From Rhodanobacter sp. C01 (GTDB lineage Bacteria; Pseudomonadota; Gammaproteobacteria; Xanthomonadales; Rhodanobacteraceae), in the NCBI RefSeq assembly GCF_002001045.1, contig NZ_MUNR01000014.1, positions 372,001 through 436,000 on the forward strand: a DNA stretch of 64,000 nt, read 5' to 3'. A program made the translations under genes and the position numbers. The notes below the pieces were generated by a model. The model was not told the DNA's origin, searched no databases, and worked only from the letters and a program-made list of their open reading frames with translations. Of the stretch, positions 1 through 9,978 are shown piece after piece (the first letter of the stretch is position 1; the number at the start of each line of letters is the position of its first letter).

Positions 1-124
1 ACTGCTGCCATGCGGACTTGGAGATTTCGTTGTAGATGCGCTGGCCGAGCGGGCCGGGCCATGGGGCGAAGTCGAGGCCTTCGGCGTCGATGTCGAGCTT
101 GGCGCAATGGATGATGTGGCTCAT
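1..124 (-). CDS. yggX: Fe(2+)-trafficking protein YggX, 3' end cut by window edge
   Basis: Only the first 41 codons are present; the gene runs off the left edge. Reading leftwards from the ATG at 122-124, the protein opens MSHIIHC and carries [10 protein letters not shown] at residues 26-35, which matches the conserved LGKRIYNEIS segment of the small (about 90 aa) YggX family. YggX is a cytosolic protein implicated in protecting and supplying iron for Fe-S proteins; Cys7 corresponds to the conserved N-terminal cysteine. An AAGGA ribosome site lies about 9 bases upstream. It follows mutY on the same strand, which is the usual mutY-yggX order in gammaproteobacteria and supports the call. Confidence 0.93.
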   Translation of the reverse strand, partial: MSHIIHCAKLDIDAEGLDFAPWPGPLGQRIYNEISKSAWQQ

Positions 125-192
125 GGTGGTGTTCCTTGTGTCTTTGCCTGCTGCAGTGGAACAGGGTTCTTGAAGTGTCGTGGCAGAAGCGT

Positions 193-208
193 CGCGGCTG
201 AAGCCGCG
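193..208. repeat. CGCGGCT/AGCCGCG palindrome between mutY and yggX
   Basis: A 7-bp perfect stem with a 2-base loop sits directly after the mutY stop codon. The core matches the short GCGGCTTCAGCCGC palindrome often dispersed in Xanthomonadales and Pseudomonas intergenic regions (recalled, not searched). No T-run follows, so termination activity is uncertain. Confidence 0.5.
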
Positions 209-209
209 C

Positions 210-1259
210 TTACACGGGTTGGCTGGCGATACTCAACAGGAGCGTGCGCACGGGCGCGGGCAGGCCGAGAGCACCCAGTTCGTCGAGGGTGCACCAGCGC
301 AAATGCGGATTGTCGGCGATGCCGTGCTGCACTGTCGCGCGATCGAACAGCAACGGTTCGATGTCCAGTCGATAGTGGCTGAACACGTGGGTGAAGGGTG
401 TAAGTGTCTGCGCGTCGTCGATCTGCGCGTGCTGCTGCGCGATGCGCCAGGCGCCGTCAGGATCGGTCGCTTCGGGCAGGCTCCACAGGCCCGACCACAC
501 GCCTTGCGGACCGCGTCTTTCCAGCAGCACGCGGCCATGCCGGTCGCGCAGGATCAGCATCACGGTGCTGCGGGTGGGGATGCGCTTGCCCGGCTTGCTG
601 GTGGGCAGCTGCGCGGTGAGGTCATCGCGATGGGCGATGCAATCGCTGGCCAGTGGGCACGACTCGCAGCGTGGGCGCGAGCGCACGCAGACGGTGGCGC
701 CCAGATCCATGATCGCCTGTGTGTAGTCGGCGACGCGCGTGGCCGGCGTGTGCGCTTCGGCGTGTTGCCACAGCTGCTTCTCCACTGCGGATTCGGCAGG
801 ATGACCGTGGATGCCGTGATAGCGCGCGAGCACGCGCTTGACGTTGCCATCGAGTATCGCGAAGCGCAGCCCGTATGCCTGCGCCAGGATCGCGCCGGCG
901 GTGGAGCGGCCGATGCCGGGCAATGCATGCAGGGCATCGAAGTCACGCGGCAGTTCGCCACCATGCTGCTCGACGCAGATCTGCGCAGCGCGATGCAGGA
1001 AGCGTGCGCGGCGGTAGTAGCCGAGCCCGGACCACAGCGCCAGCACGGTGTCCTCGTCGGCAGCGGCAAGATCGCGCAGGGTGGACAGCGCGCCGACGAA
1101 GCGCTCGAAGTAGCCGGCCACGGTGGCGACCTGGGTCTGCTGCAGCATCACTTCGGACAGCCACACGCGATAGGCATCGCGAGGGTGTTGCCAGGGCAGG
1201 TCCTTGCGGCCGTGCCGGTCGAACCAGCGCAGCAGGCGGGTGGCGAAGGTTGCCGTCAT
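210..1259 (-). CDS. mutY: A/G-specific adenine glycosylase MutY
   Basis: Base-excision repair glycosylase of 349 aa that removes adenine mispaired with 8-oxoguanine. Visible signatures are [10 protein letters not shown] with catalytic Glu36, the helix-hairpin-helix [12 protein letters not shown] near 113-124, catalytic Asp137 in ILDGNVKR, and the [4Fe-4S] cysteines C191-x6-C198-x2-C201-x5-C207. The C-terminal third is the NUDIX-like domain that recognises 8-oxoG. Length is normal. Its ATG overlaps the stop of the upstream AsmA-like gene as ATGA, so the two are translationally coupled, and yggX follows downstream. Confidence 0.97.
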   Translation of the reverse strand: MTATFATRLLRWFDRHGRKDLPWQHPRDAYRVWLSEVMLQQTQVATVAGYFERFVGALSTLRDLAAADEDTVLALWSGLGYYRRARFLHRAAQICVEQHGGELPRDFDALHALPGIGRSTAGAILAQAYGLRFAILDGNVKRVLARYHGIHGHPAESAVEKQLWQHAEAHTPATRVADYTQAIMDLGATVCVRSRPRCESCPLASDCIAHRDDLTAQLPTSKPGKRIPTRSTVMLILRDRHGRVLLERRGPQGVWSGLWSLPEATDPDGAWRIAQQHAQIDDAQTLTPFTHVFSHYRLDIEPLLFDRATVQHGIADNPHLRWCTLDELGALGLPAPVRTLLLSIASQPV

Positions 1260-2332
1260 GGCAGCTTGCGGACGGCTGGCTTGGCAGGCGCTGTCGGCGC
1301 GGCGGTGCTGGCTGCGGGCACGGCCACGTCGTCACCGGCCTGCAGGGTCAGTCCCTCGATGCTGATGCTGCCCGCGTCGAGCCGTGCGATTTCCGCATGG
1401 CCGTTGCCCGGCGGCAAGGTCAGCTGCGGTCCCTGTTCGTTGCCGAGCTGGCCCCACCAGTGCGCGAGTTCCAGCGGTGGCAGGCGCAGGTCGGCGTGGT
1501 TGTCGGGGCCATCCAGTTTCAGTGCGAGCAGCAGTGGACTGTCCTGGTTGGCCGGCGTCAGATGCAGCGAGATGTCGTACTGCCCGCCATCTGCATGGTC
1601 CAGCTTGCCGGCAAGGCTGGCGGCAGCGTCGGCAGCGCCGTGCCAGTGCGCGCTGCCGTTCAATGCCAGGGTCAGCGTGCTGCCCTGCGACAGATGCAGT
1701 TCGATGTTGTCCAGCTGCAGCGTGTTGCCCTCGATGCGCGGCGTGGCGGACAGGCGCAACTGCAGCGGTGTTCGCGCAGAGGTGGTGGCGGACATGCTGA
1801 CGGAGAACGGTCGTCCCGAGTTCAGGCTGCCGGCTTCGAGTGCGACATCGCCGAGCAGCAACTGGTCGCCGCGCACCACGCTGCCACGACTGATGCTGAT
1901 GCCGGTGTCGATGCGCGGGATATTCGGCGGCGTACCGGCTGGTCGCGCGGGCAGCGCAATCAGCCAGCCTTGCAGCGCATCGAGGTCGACGCGCGGGGAG
2001 TCGATCTCCAGCTGGGTAATTACCGGTGGGCCGCCGAGCAGGGTTTGCCATGGGAGTGCCAGCCGACCGCGTGAGGCAAGCAGGATCGGTGCGTTGTTGC
2101 CCTGTGCGTTGAGCGTGATGCCGGACAGCACCAGTGCCGGACGCGGAAACAGGGTGGGGCTGGCCGGGCTGGCCAGGTTCAACTCGAGCCCGACGTCGCG
2201 TGCCTGGGTCTGCAGCATCGCGGTGAAGCGTTCCGGCTGCAGCAGCAGGTAGACGGCGGTGACCACGGCGAGCGCGGCGGCCAGCGCAAGGCCACCAAAC
2301 ACCAGCAGGATCAGCCGCAGCCGGCGTGACAT
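1256..2332 (-). CDS. AsmA-family-like inner-membrane/periplasmic protein
   Basis: A 358-aa protein with one N-terminal membrane segment (about residues 5-31) followed by a beta-rich periplasmic region. That region has the LxLxGLxLN-type repeats and the DSPRVDLDAL segment typical of AsmA-related proteins, a family tied to outer-membrane assembly and lipid transport between the membranes. It is shorter than E. coli AsmA (about 617 aa) and ends in an Ala/Pro/Thr-rich tail. It starts 17 bases after ftsY and overlaps mutY by four bases, so ftsY-asmA-mutY-yggX probably form one transcript. The family call is reasonable; the exact role is unknown. Confidence 0.75.
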   Translation of the reverse strand: MSRRLRLILLVFGGLALAAALAVVTAVYLLLQPERFTAMLQTQARDVGLELNLASPASPTLFPRPALVLSGITLNAQGNNAPILLASRGRLALPWQTLLGGPPVITQLEIDSPRVDLDALQGWLIALPARPAGTPPNIPRIDTGISISRGSVVRGDQLLLGDVALEAGSLNSGRPFSVSMSATTSARTPLQLRLSATPRIEGNTLQLDNIELHLSQGSTLTLALNGSAHWHGAADAAASLAGKLDHADGGQYDISLHLTPANQDSPLLLALKLDGPDNHADLRLPPLELAHWWGQLGNEQGPQLTLPPGNGHAEIARLDAGSISIEGLTLQAGDDVAVPAASTAAPTAPAKPAVRKLP

Positions 2333-2349
2333 CGGTTCAGCCCCGCGCT

Positions 2350-3486
2350 TCAGTCATGGCCATGCCCAACACCGAGGCTGGCGGGCAGCAGGCCGTCGAC
2401 AAACGCCTCGGCCTCGAACACGCGCAGGTCGGTGGCGGTTTCGCCGAGGCCGACGAAACGGATCGGCAAGCCGAACTCGCGTGCCAGCGCAAACACCACG
2501 CCACCCTTGGCGGTACCGTCGAGCTTGGTGACGACCAGGCCGGTGACGCCGACGATCTGGCGGAACTGGCGCACCTGATTGACCGCGTTCTGTCCGGTGG
2601 TGCCGTCGATCACCATCAGCACCTCATGCGGTGCGTCGGCATCGAGCTTCTTCAGCACGCGGGCGATCTTGCCCAGCTCGTCCATCAGGCCGCCCTGGGT
2701 ATGCAGGCGGCCGGCGGTGTCGGCGATCAGGACGTCGATGCCGCGCGAACGGGCCGCCTGCAGCGCATCGAAGATCACGCTGGCGGCATCGGCGTCCTGG
2801 CCCTGCGAGATCACCGGCACCTGGTTGCGTTCGCCCCAGGTCTTGAGTTGCTCGACCGCGGCAGCGCGGAAGGTGTCGCCGGCGGCCAGCATCACCGCAT
2901 AGCGTTCGTCGCGCCACCTGCGCGCCAGCTTGCCGATGGTGGTGGTCTTGCCGGCGCCGTTGATGCCGACCGTGAGCACCACGAACGGGTGGTGGCCGCG
3001 AACGTCCAGTGGCTGCTCGACCGGTTTCAGCAGGGCGACCAGCGCCTCACGCAACGCGGCCAGCAATGCCGGGGCGTCGGCGAATTCACGCTTGTGCATG
3101 CGCTTGCGCAGGCTTTCGACCAGCTCGGTGCTGGCCTCGATGCCGACATCGGCGGTGATCAGGGTGGTTTCCAGCTCGTCCAGCAGATCGTCGTCGAGCC
3201 TCGGATGGCGCACGAACAGCGAGCTGAGGCCGCGCGCGAAGGCATTGCCGGACAGGCGCTCGCGCCAGCTTCGTTTGGGAGGTGCCTCGGCGGCTGGCGC
3301 GGGTTCGTCGGCGGGCGCCACGAATCGTTCGGAATCGGGCCGGATTTCGGCGGGTGCGGGGATTTCCACCAATGCCTCGTGCAACAGCGGATCACTACTT
3401 TCCGGCGCAGCGGTGTCGGCAGGCACCTTGGCGGCCGGTGGCTCCGCAGTCGTCTCGGCGGGTTTCTTCTTCCAGAACTTGAGCAT
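2350..3486 (-). CDS. ftsY: Signal recognition particle receptor FtsY
   Basis: SRP-receptor GTPase that docks ribosome-SRP complexes at the inner membrane. The 378-aa protein has an acidic, Pro/Ala-rich A domain (about 1-75) shorter than in E. coli, then the N domain helices and the G domain. GTPase motifs are GINGAGKT (174-181), DTFRAAA (204-210), DTAGR (256-260) and TKLDGTAKGG (320-329). It is divergent from rsmD, the common ftsY/rsmD arrangement. The short spacer 3487-3560 should hold promoters for both genes; none is clear. Confidence 0.98.
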   Translation of the reverse strand: MLKFWKKKPAETTAEPPAAKVPADTAAPESSDPLLHEALVEIPAPAEIRPDSERFVAPADEPAPAAEAPPKRSWRERLSGNAFARGLSSLFVRHPRLDDDLLDELETTLITADVGIEASTELVESLRKRMHKREFADAPALLAALREALVALLKPVEQPLDVRGHHPFVVLTVGINGAGKTTTIGKLARRWRDERYAVMLAAGDTFRAAAVEQLKTWGERNQVPVISQGQDADAASVIFDALQAARSRGIDVLIADTAGRLHTQGGLMDELGKIARVLKKLDADAPHEVLMVIDGTTGQNAVNQVRQFRQIVGVTGLVVTKLDGTAKGGVVFALAREFGLPIRFVGLGETATDLRVFEAEAFVDGLLPASLGVGHGHD

Positions 3487-3560
3487 TGCGGCCGTGATTC
3501 AAAGACAATGGGCGGCATGCTAACACTCCCATCCGTACTGGCCGCTGAGGGCCCGGTGTC

Positions 3561-4142
3561 TTGAGCCGCGGGCGCAATGCCGCGCCGGGGCGGGTCCGCG
3601 TCATCGGCGGCAGCCTGCGCAATTCGCGGCTCGACGTGCCGGATCTGCCGGGCCTGCGGCCCACCGCCGAGCGGGTGCGCGAGACCCTGTTCAACTGGCT
3701 GGCGCCGGTGGTGGAAGGTACGCGTTGCCTCGACCTGTGTGCCGGTACCGGCGCGCTGGGCGTCGAGGCACTCTCCCGTGGCGCGGCCAGCGTGCAGTTC
3801 GTCGAGCGCGATGCACAAGCGGCGCAGGCATTGCGCGACAACCTGGGACGGCTCAAGGTCGGCGCCGGCAAGGTGACTGCCGTAGAGGCAGGGGCGTTCC
3901 TGCAGGGAGCGCCGCAGCCGTACGACCTGGTGTTCCTGGACCCGCCATTCGCGCTGGGCTTGTGGGCTGCCCTGGGGCAGCGGCTGGAGGCGGGCGGCTG
4001 GCTGGCGGCACGGGCGTGGATCTATGTGGAATCGCCGCGCCACGGTGTACCGGGACTGCCGCCGAACTGGCAGCTGCATCGCGAAGGTCATGCCGGCGAG
4101 GTGCGTTTTGCGCTCTATCGGCGTGCGCTTCCGTTAAGCTAG
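3561..4142 (+). CDS. rsmD: 16S rRNA (guanine(966)-N(2))-methyltransferase RsmD
   Basis: A 193-aa SAM-dependent methyltransferase that modifies G966 of 16S rRNA in the assembled 30S subunit. Motif I is LDLCAGTGALGVEA (57-70) and the catalytic N-methyltransferase motif is DPPF (127-130). The family N-terminus RVRVIGGSLR is intact. The start is a TTG at 3561, chosen because it gives the usual MSRG-type opening; a weak GAGG lies upstream. It precedes coaD by 27 bases, the common rsmD-coaD pairing. Confidence 0.95.
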   Translation: MSRGRNAAPGRVRVIGGSLRNSRLDVPDLPGLRPTAERVRETLFNWLAPVVEGTRCLDLCAGTGALGVEALSRGAASVQFVERDAQAAQALRDNLGRLKVGAGKVTAVEAGAFLQGAPQPYDLVFLDPPFALGLWAALGQRLEAGGWLAARAWIYVESPRHGVPGLPPNWQLHREGHAGEVRFALYRRALPLS

Positions 4143-5214
<1,072 letters not shown>

Positions 5215-5223
5215 GAGCCAAGG

Positions 5224-5252
5224 GGATGGCCGTGCCTGGCGCGGCCATCCTT
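5224..5252 (+). terminator. Hairpin terminator after the coaD-lipoprotein unit
   Basis: A 9-bp stem GGATGGCCG/CGGCCATCC with a 9-base loop starts ten bases after the lipoprotein stop. Only two T follow, so it is a modest intrinsic terminator. Confidence 0.5.
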
Positions 5253-5253
5253 C

Positions 5254-5287
5254 CCGGCTGCTCTCCTGCGGAGAGGGGCAGGGTTGG
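5254..5287. repeat. CTCTCC/GGAGAG plus GGGTTGGG dispersed-type repeat
   Basis: CTCTC-CTGCG-GAGAG followed by GGGCAGGGTTGGGC resembles the short CCTCTCCC...GGGTGAGGG palindromes scattered between Xanthomonadales genes. A related copy lies at 19827-19865. It is noncoding and has no obvious effect on its neighbours. Confidence 0.5.
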
Positions 5288-5375
5288 GCGTTCCGCCCGT
5301 GGCATTGCCGCATCGGGATGCCTGCCTGTTCGTGTGTCACGGGCCATATGCGCCCGACCTGTAATATCGACTGCC

Positions 5376-5636
5376 ATGTCCTTGAAAATCCTCGACACCT
5401 GCGTCAATTGCGATGTCTGCGAACCGGTTTGCCCGAACAAGGCGATCTCGCTGGGCGAGGAGTTCTACGTGATCGACCCGGCACTGTGCACCGAGTGCAT
5501 CGGACATCATGACGAACCGCAATGCATCGAGGTGTGCCCGGTCGAATGCATCATCGTCGACCCCGCACACGTCGAGTCGCACGAGCAGCTCGATCTCAAA
5601 TACCGTCACCTGATGGCCAAGGAGTCTGTAGCATGA
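5376..5636 (+). CDS. YfhL-type 2[4Fe-4S] ferredoxin
   Basis: An 86-aa low-potential electron carrier with two [4Fe-4S] binding sets: C9-x2-C12-x2-C15-x3-CP, and C38-x2-C41-x8-C50-x3-CP. The eight-residue spacer in the second set and the extra Cys58 are features of the YfhL/Alvin-type subfamily. The first ATG after a TAATAT hexamer at 5362-5367 is used; there is no Shine-Dalgarno sequence, so the mRNA may be nearly leaderless (inference). The stop overlaps the ggt start as ATGA. A coaD-ferredoxin neighbourhood is common in gammaproteobacteria. Confidence 0.94.
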   Translation: MSLKILDTCVNCDVCEPVCPNKAISLGEEFYVIDPALCTECIGHHDEPQCIEVCPVECIIVDPAHVESHEQLDLKYRHLMAKESVA

Positions 5637-7369
5637 GTGTTTCCCTGCATGGACGAGTACTGGTTCTGAGCCTGTTGCTTACTGGCACCGCAGCGTTCGC
5701 GGCTGATGGCTCGCCGAAAACCGCTACGGGCAATGCCGCGCAGGTGCAGTCGGCACAGTTGCAGCAACGTCCGGGTCATGCGGCGATTGCCAGTGCGAAT
5801 TATCTCGCCACCAACGCCGGTCTCGAAGTGCTGGCCAAGGGTGGCAATGCGTTCGATGCAGCGGTTGCGGTTGCGTCCACACTGTCGGTGGTGGAGCCGG
5901 AAAGCTCCGGCATCGGCGGCGGCTTCATGGCCGTGCTGCATCGGGCGAAGGATGACCACGATGTGTTCATCGACGCGCGCGAGACCGCGCCGGCCGCGGT
6001 AAACCCCAGGGACTACCTCAACCCCGATGGCAGCCCGAACCGCGACACGGCCCTCAAGGGGCCGCTTTCCGCCGGCATCCCGGGCGAACCGGCTGGCCTG
6101 GTGTTGATCGCGAAACGTTACGGCAGGCTTCCCTTGCAGCAGTCGCTGGCCCCGGCAATCCGCACCGCCCGCGATGGTTTCCAGCCGGATGCGCGCCTGC
6201 GTCACTCGATCGCCGAAGAACAGCAGAACATCCAGCGCTGGCCGGCCTCGGTCGCCAAGTATTTGCCGGATGGCAAACCGCCCGCCGACGGTGCGATTTG
6301 GCGCGATCCGGATCAGGCGCGCACCTGGGAGCTGATTGCTGCGCATGGCGATGACGGCTTCTATCGTGGCGAGACTGCGCAGAAGCTGGTTGCTGCTGTG
6401 CGTGCGGCCGGTGGCAACTGGACGCTGGCCGATCTGGCCGGCTACCAGGCGAAGGAGCGCACGCCGATCGTGGTGAATTATCGAGGTTATCGCATCGTCA
6501 CTGCGCCACCACCGTCGTCCGGTGGCGTAGCGATTGCCGAGATCCTCAACATCCTGTCCGGCTTCGATCTGTCGAAGATGGACCAGGCACAGCGCGTGCA
6601 TTACATCGTCGAAGCGATGCGCCGCGCATTCCGCGACCACAACGACTATCTGGGCGATCCGGATTTCGTGAAGATGCCGCTGGACATGCTGCTGTCGCCG
6701 TACTACGCCGACGGCCTGCGCCAGAGCATCCTGCCCGACCGGGCCACGCCGTCATCGATGCTGCCGCGAGCCGAGGCGCCCGAGCCGGGCATGCACACCA
6801 CGCATTTCTCGATTATCGATGCCGATGGCAACATGGCGGCGATCACCTCGACGGTGAACTACGTGATGGGTTCCACCTTCGTCGCGGCAGGCACTGGCGT
6901 ACTGCTGAACGACGAGATGGATGATTTCGCACTGGTGCCGAACAAGCCGAACGTCTACGGCCTGCTCGGCAGCGCGGCAAACGCGCCGGCGCCAGGCAAG
7001 CGCATGCTGTCGTCGATGTCGCCGAGCATCGTGATCGGCGCCGACCGCACCGCGGTGATCGGTTCGCCCGGTGGTTCGACCATCATCACCCAGGTGCTGG
7101 AGGGCATCCTGCATTTCATCGATGGCGAAAGCGCACAGCAGATCGCCGCGCATAAACGATTCCATCATCAGTACATGCCCGATGAGGTGATGGTCGAGGA
7201 CGGCACATTCGACCCGGCCACCAGCGACGCACTGACAAAGATGGGCTACGCGCTGAAGCAACGCGAATCGTGGGGTTTCATGAATGTGGTCACCTGGGAT
7301 CGCAAGACCAACCAGCTCGACGCAGCCAGCGACCCGCGCCGCCCTTCGGGCCTGGGCAAGGTGCAGTAG
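5633..7369 (+). CDS. ggt: Gamma-glutamyltransferase (glutathione hydrolase), periplasmic
   Basis: A 578-aa precursor that self-cleaves into two subunits and transfers or hydrolyses the gamma-glutamyl group of glutathione. A Sec signal peptide covers about residues 1-24. The autoprocessing nucleophile is Thr389 at the start of TTHFSIID. Downstream small-subunit signatures are present: LLNDEMDDFA, the SSMSPSIV segment and GSPGGSTII, which forms the oxyanion and substrate-binding loop. Length matches the family. The start overlaps the ferredoxin stop by four bases, giving coupled translation. Confidence 0.96.
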   Translation: MSVSLHGRVLVLSLLLTGTAAFAADGSPKTATGNAAQVQSAQLQQRPGHAAIASANYLATNAGLEVLAKGGNAFDAAVAVASTLSVVEPESSGIGGGFMAVLHRAKDDHDVFIDARETAPAAVNPRDYLNPDGSPNRDTALKGPLSAGIPGEPAGLVLIAKRYGRLPLQQSLAPAIRTARDGFQPDARLRHSIAEEQQNIQRWPASVAKYLPDGKPPADGAIWRDPDQARTWELIAAHGDDGFYRGETAQKLVAAVRAAGGNWTLADLAGYQAKERTPIVVNYRGYRIVTAPPPSSGGVAIAEILNILSGFDLSKMDQAQRVHYIVEAMRRAFRDHNDYLGDPDFVKMPLDMLLSPYYADGLRQSILPDRATPSSMLPRAEAPEPGMHTTHFSIIDADGNMAAITSTVNYVMGSTFVAAGTGVLLNDEMDDFALVPNKPNVYGLLGSAANAPAPGKRMLSSMSPSIVIGADRTAVIGSPGGSTIITQVLEGILHFIDGESAQQIAAHKRFHHQYMPDEVMVEDGTFDPATSDALTKMGYALKQRESWGFMNVVTWDRKTNQLDAASDPRRPSGLGKVQ

Positions 7370-7378
7370 GGTCGGGTG

Positions 7379-8251
7379 ATGGAGCTGTTCTCGATCCAGG
7401 GCAACTCTCAGCAGCTCGATGGCGGCGCCATGTTTGGCAACGCTCCAAAAGCGCTGTGGTCGCGCTGGATCAAACCGGATGCCGAGAACCGGATTCCGCT
7501 GGCCTGTCGCTGCCTGCTGGTGAAGGATCTGGACGGGCGGAACGTGCTGTTCGAGACCGGCATCGGCGCGTTTTTCGAGCCTGCGTTGCGCGAGCGTTAC
7601 GGTGTGGTCGAGCCGCAGCATGTGCTGCTTGATTCGCTGGTCGCAGTCGGCCTGAGCCATGAAGACATCGACGTGGTGGTGCTGTCGCACCTGCATTTCG
7701 ACCATGCCGGTGGTCTGCTGGCGGCGTGGGAACAAGGCCAGCCGCCGCGGCTGCTGTTTCCACGCGCACGTTTTGTGGTGGGTGCCGAGCATTGGCGGCG
7801 TGCGCTCAAGCCGCATCCGCGCGACCGCGCCTCATTCATTCCCGAACTGCAGCCGCTGCTGCAGGCCAGCGGACGGCTGGAGCTGGTCGAGGGCGAATAT
7901 TCGCAGACGCTGGGCAACGCGGTGCGTTTCAGCTTTTCAGACGGCCATACGCCGGGCCTGATGCTGGCCGAGGTTGCTGGTGTGGTGTTCTGTGCGGATC
8001 TCATTCCGGGCCGATTCTGGGTGCATCTGCCGATCACCATGGGCTACGACCGTTTCCCGGAGAAACTGATCGACGAGAAACAGGTGTTCCTGGACGACAA
8101 GCTGGCGCGTGAGGTGCAGTTGTTCTTCACGCACGATCATGATTGTGCGCTGGCGCGGGTGATACGTGATGAGCGTGGGCGTTTCGGGACAGCCGACGAA
8201 TTGCGCGAGCTGCGTGGCGTGCAGCCGTTCATGACGGAGGCGGCCGCATGA
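7379..8251 (+). CDS. Metallo-beta-lactamase-fold hydrolase
   Basis: A 290-aa cytosolic protein of the MBL superfamily. The metal motif is SHLHFDH with His104, His106, Asp108 and His109; further candidate ligands are His190 (DGHTPG), Asp207 and His252/254 (THDHD). No signal peptide is seen. The fold covers lactonases, glyoxalase II-like and alkylphosphonate-type enzymes; the sequence resembles the AHL-lactonase-like branch but substrate cannot be assigned. ATG at 7379 is chosen over the adjacent GTG. It overlaps the next gene by ATGA, so the two products may act together. Confidence 0.88.
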   Translation: MELFSIQGNSQQLDGGAMFGNAPKALWSRWIKPDAENRIPLACRCLLVKDLDGRNVLFETGIGAFFEPALRERYGVVEPQHVLLDSLVAVGLSHEDIDVVVLSHLHFDHAGGLLAAWEQGQPPRLLFPRARFVVGAEHWRRALKPHPRDRASFIPELQPLLQASGRLELVEGEYSQTLGNAVRFSFSDGHTPGLMLAEVAGVVFCADLIPGRFWVHLPITMGYDRFPEKLIDEKQVFLDDKLAREVQLFFTHDHDCALARVIRDERGRFGTADELRELRGVQPFMTEAAA

Positions 8252-9300
8252 AGAAGATGGTTGGTGCCATGTCGTTGCGTGGCATGGCGTGCAATGTCGC
8301 CGGAGCCTTGCTGATGCTTGCCGGTATCGGACTGATCGCGATGACGATACGTGGCCAGCTCAACTATCAGGCGGCGGTCGACCGGCATGGCGGCGAAGTG
8401 ACCAGTCTGGCCGATGATGCGGGCCCGCAGGCAGGCCAGCACGGTGCCATGGTGCGACTGGTCGGGACGCCGCGGGTGGTGGAGGCACCGCTCGATCCGG
8501 ATTTCAATCTGCAGGTCAGCACGCCGGTGCTGGTGCGCCACGTCGAAATGTTCCAGTGGCGCGAGATACGCATCGGCGACAGCGTGCACTACGAACTCGA
8601 CTGGGTGGATCGGCCACTCAATGCCAGTCACTTCAAGGAGCCGGCCGGGCACGCCAATCCAACCAGTTTTCCGCTCAGCGGCAAGCAGTTCGATGCCGGC
8701 CTGGTGCGGCTGAGTGGATTCAGGCTGTCGCCGCAACTGCTGCACGCGTTGCCCGGCTCGGAGCAGGTTGCACCGGATCCGAAAGTGCTGCCGGAAAACC
8801 TCGCCGCGAGTTTCACGCCGTACCAGGATTACTTGGTGACCAGTGCACATCCGGGCGACCCGCGGCTGGGCGACCTGCGGGTGAGCTGGAACGCCGTGCC
8901 GTTGCAGGAAATGACGATCGTCGCGCGCGTGGATGGTGACCGGCTCGTCGAGGCAGCCGATGCCGCCGACGGCAAGGGCTATGACGTGGAGGTGGGCAAC
9001 GTGCCCCTGCTCGACGTGTTTCCCGATCTGCCGGTGCCACCGGCGTACGTCATGGGCAGCTGGATTCTGGCCATGCTGCTGGCCGTGCTGGGTGCTTTCC
9101 TGCTGCTGGTGACGCATCGCCATCGGGGCGATGTACTGCTGGCGCTGGCGCTGGGCGCACTGGCCGTGGGCACGGTGGCCAGCGTGCTGTGGCTGGGACG
9201 CGATGCGCTCATGCTGTGCGTGTGGCTGGCGGTCACGCTTTGCGGCTTTGCTGTTGCAGTCTGGCGCGTGCAACGCCATCACTCGTTGCCGGACCAGTGA
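8248..9300 (+). CDS. TMEM43/LUMA family membrane protein
   Basis: A 350-aa protein with an N-terminal membrane helix (about 16-36), a large extramembrane domain, and three C-terminal helices (about 270-290, 295-313, 318-338). The middle domain contains family signatures: [23 protein letters not shown], a following NP dipeptide, and LGDLRVSW. These match the TMEM43 (DUF1625) family, whose animal members sit in the inner nuclear membrane; the bacterial function is unknown. It is translationally coupled to the preceding MBL-fold hydrolase. Confidence 0.82.
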   Translation: MKKMVGAMSLRGMACNVAGALLMLAGIGLIAMTIRGQLNYQAAVDRHGGEVTSLADDAGPQAGQHGAMVRLVGTPRVVEAPLDPDFNLQVSTPVLVRHVEMFQWREIRIGDSVHYELDWVDRPLNASHFKEPAGHANPTSFPLSGKQFDAGLVRLSGFRLSPQLLHALPGSEQVAPDPKVLPENLAASFTPYQDYLVTSAHPGDPRLGDLRVSWNAVPLQEMTIVARVDGDRLVEAADAADGKGYDVEVGNVPLLDVFPDLPVPPAYVMGSWILAMLLAVLGAFLLLVTHRHRGDVLLALALGALAVGTVASVLWLGRDALMLCVWLAVTLCGFAVAVWRVQRHHSLPDQ

Positions 9301-9339
9301 TTATCCACAAGCGTCCGATTGACTAGCACTCGCAGCGGT

Positions 9340-9906
9340 TCACTGTCTGCCGGCGTGCTCGATGAACCACAGTCCGGCAAACAGTTTCGGGTCGATCGAA
9401 TAGCCTTCGGCGGCGCGGGCGAACAGCCACGCGCCGGCCTCCAGGCGCGGCACTTCGTGCACCACGATGTTTTCCGTTTCGTCACCGCCGCCCGGGCCAA
9501 CTTTCTGCAGATCCCAGGCACGCACGAACGCGATCATCTCGGTGCTCATGCCGGAGGATGATGGCCCGCGGTGGATGAAGTCGACGCGCTGGCAGCGATA
9601 ACCGGTTTCCTCCTCCAGTTCGCGCTGTGCGGCCACCAGAGCACTTTCGTCGGCCTGATCGGCCATGTCGCCGACCAGGCCGGCCGGCATCTCGATGGTG
9701 TTCTGCAGGATCGACACGCGATATTGCTCGACGAACAGCACCTTGTCGTCCGGCGTCACCGCCAGGATGATCACCGCACCGCCGGGATTGTTGCGTTCGG
9801 CGTATTCCCAGCGGCCGCGTTTGCGCAGGCTCAGCCAGCGGCCTTCGCACAGGGTTTCCACCGGGGCATCGGCGTCGACGGGAATGCGGCTTGCGTGATC
9901 GTTCAT
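9340..9906 (-). CDS. NUDIX hydrolase, ADP-ribose pyrophosphatase-like
   Basis: A 188-aa hydrolase. The NUDIX box lies at residues 79-103 and ends in RELEEETGY; the spacing before the first Glu is two residues longer than the strict consensus. Upstream RNNPGGAVIILAV and VEQYR, and downstream SSSGMSTE, resemble NudF/ADP-ribose pyrophosphatases that cleave ADP-ribose to AMP and ribose-5-phosphate. The substrate is inferred from similarity only. It lies 72 bases after the start of the exonuclease-nitroreductase pair on the same strand. Confidence 0.88.
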   Translation of the reverse strand: MNDHASRIPVDADAPVETLCEGRWLSLRKRGRWEYAERNNPGGAVIILAVTPDDKVLFVEQYRVSILQNTIEMPAGLVGDMADQADESALVAAQRELEEETGYRCQRVDFIHRGPSSSGMSTEMIAFVRAWDLQKVGPGGGDETENIVVHEVPRLEAGAWLFARAAEGYSIDPKLFAGLWFIEHAGRQ

Positions 9907-9978
9907 GTGTGGCCATGGCTCCGAGGGCAGCCCACATGGTGACGTGCCCGGTCGATGACGACAACCGGTGGGGCACGC

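Noticed and set aside
180..2252. A 690-codon open frame on the plus strand opposite mutY and the AsmA-like gene
   Set aside because: It is antisense to two genes with clear motifs and conserved order, has low-complexity Ala/Arg/Ser composition, and arises from third-position GC bias.
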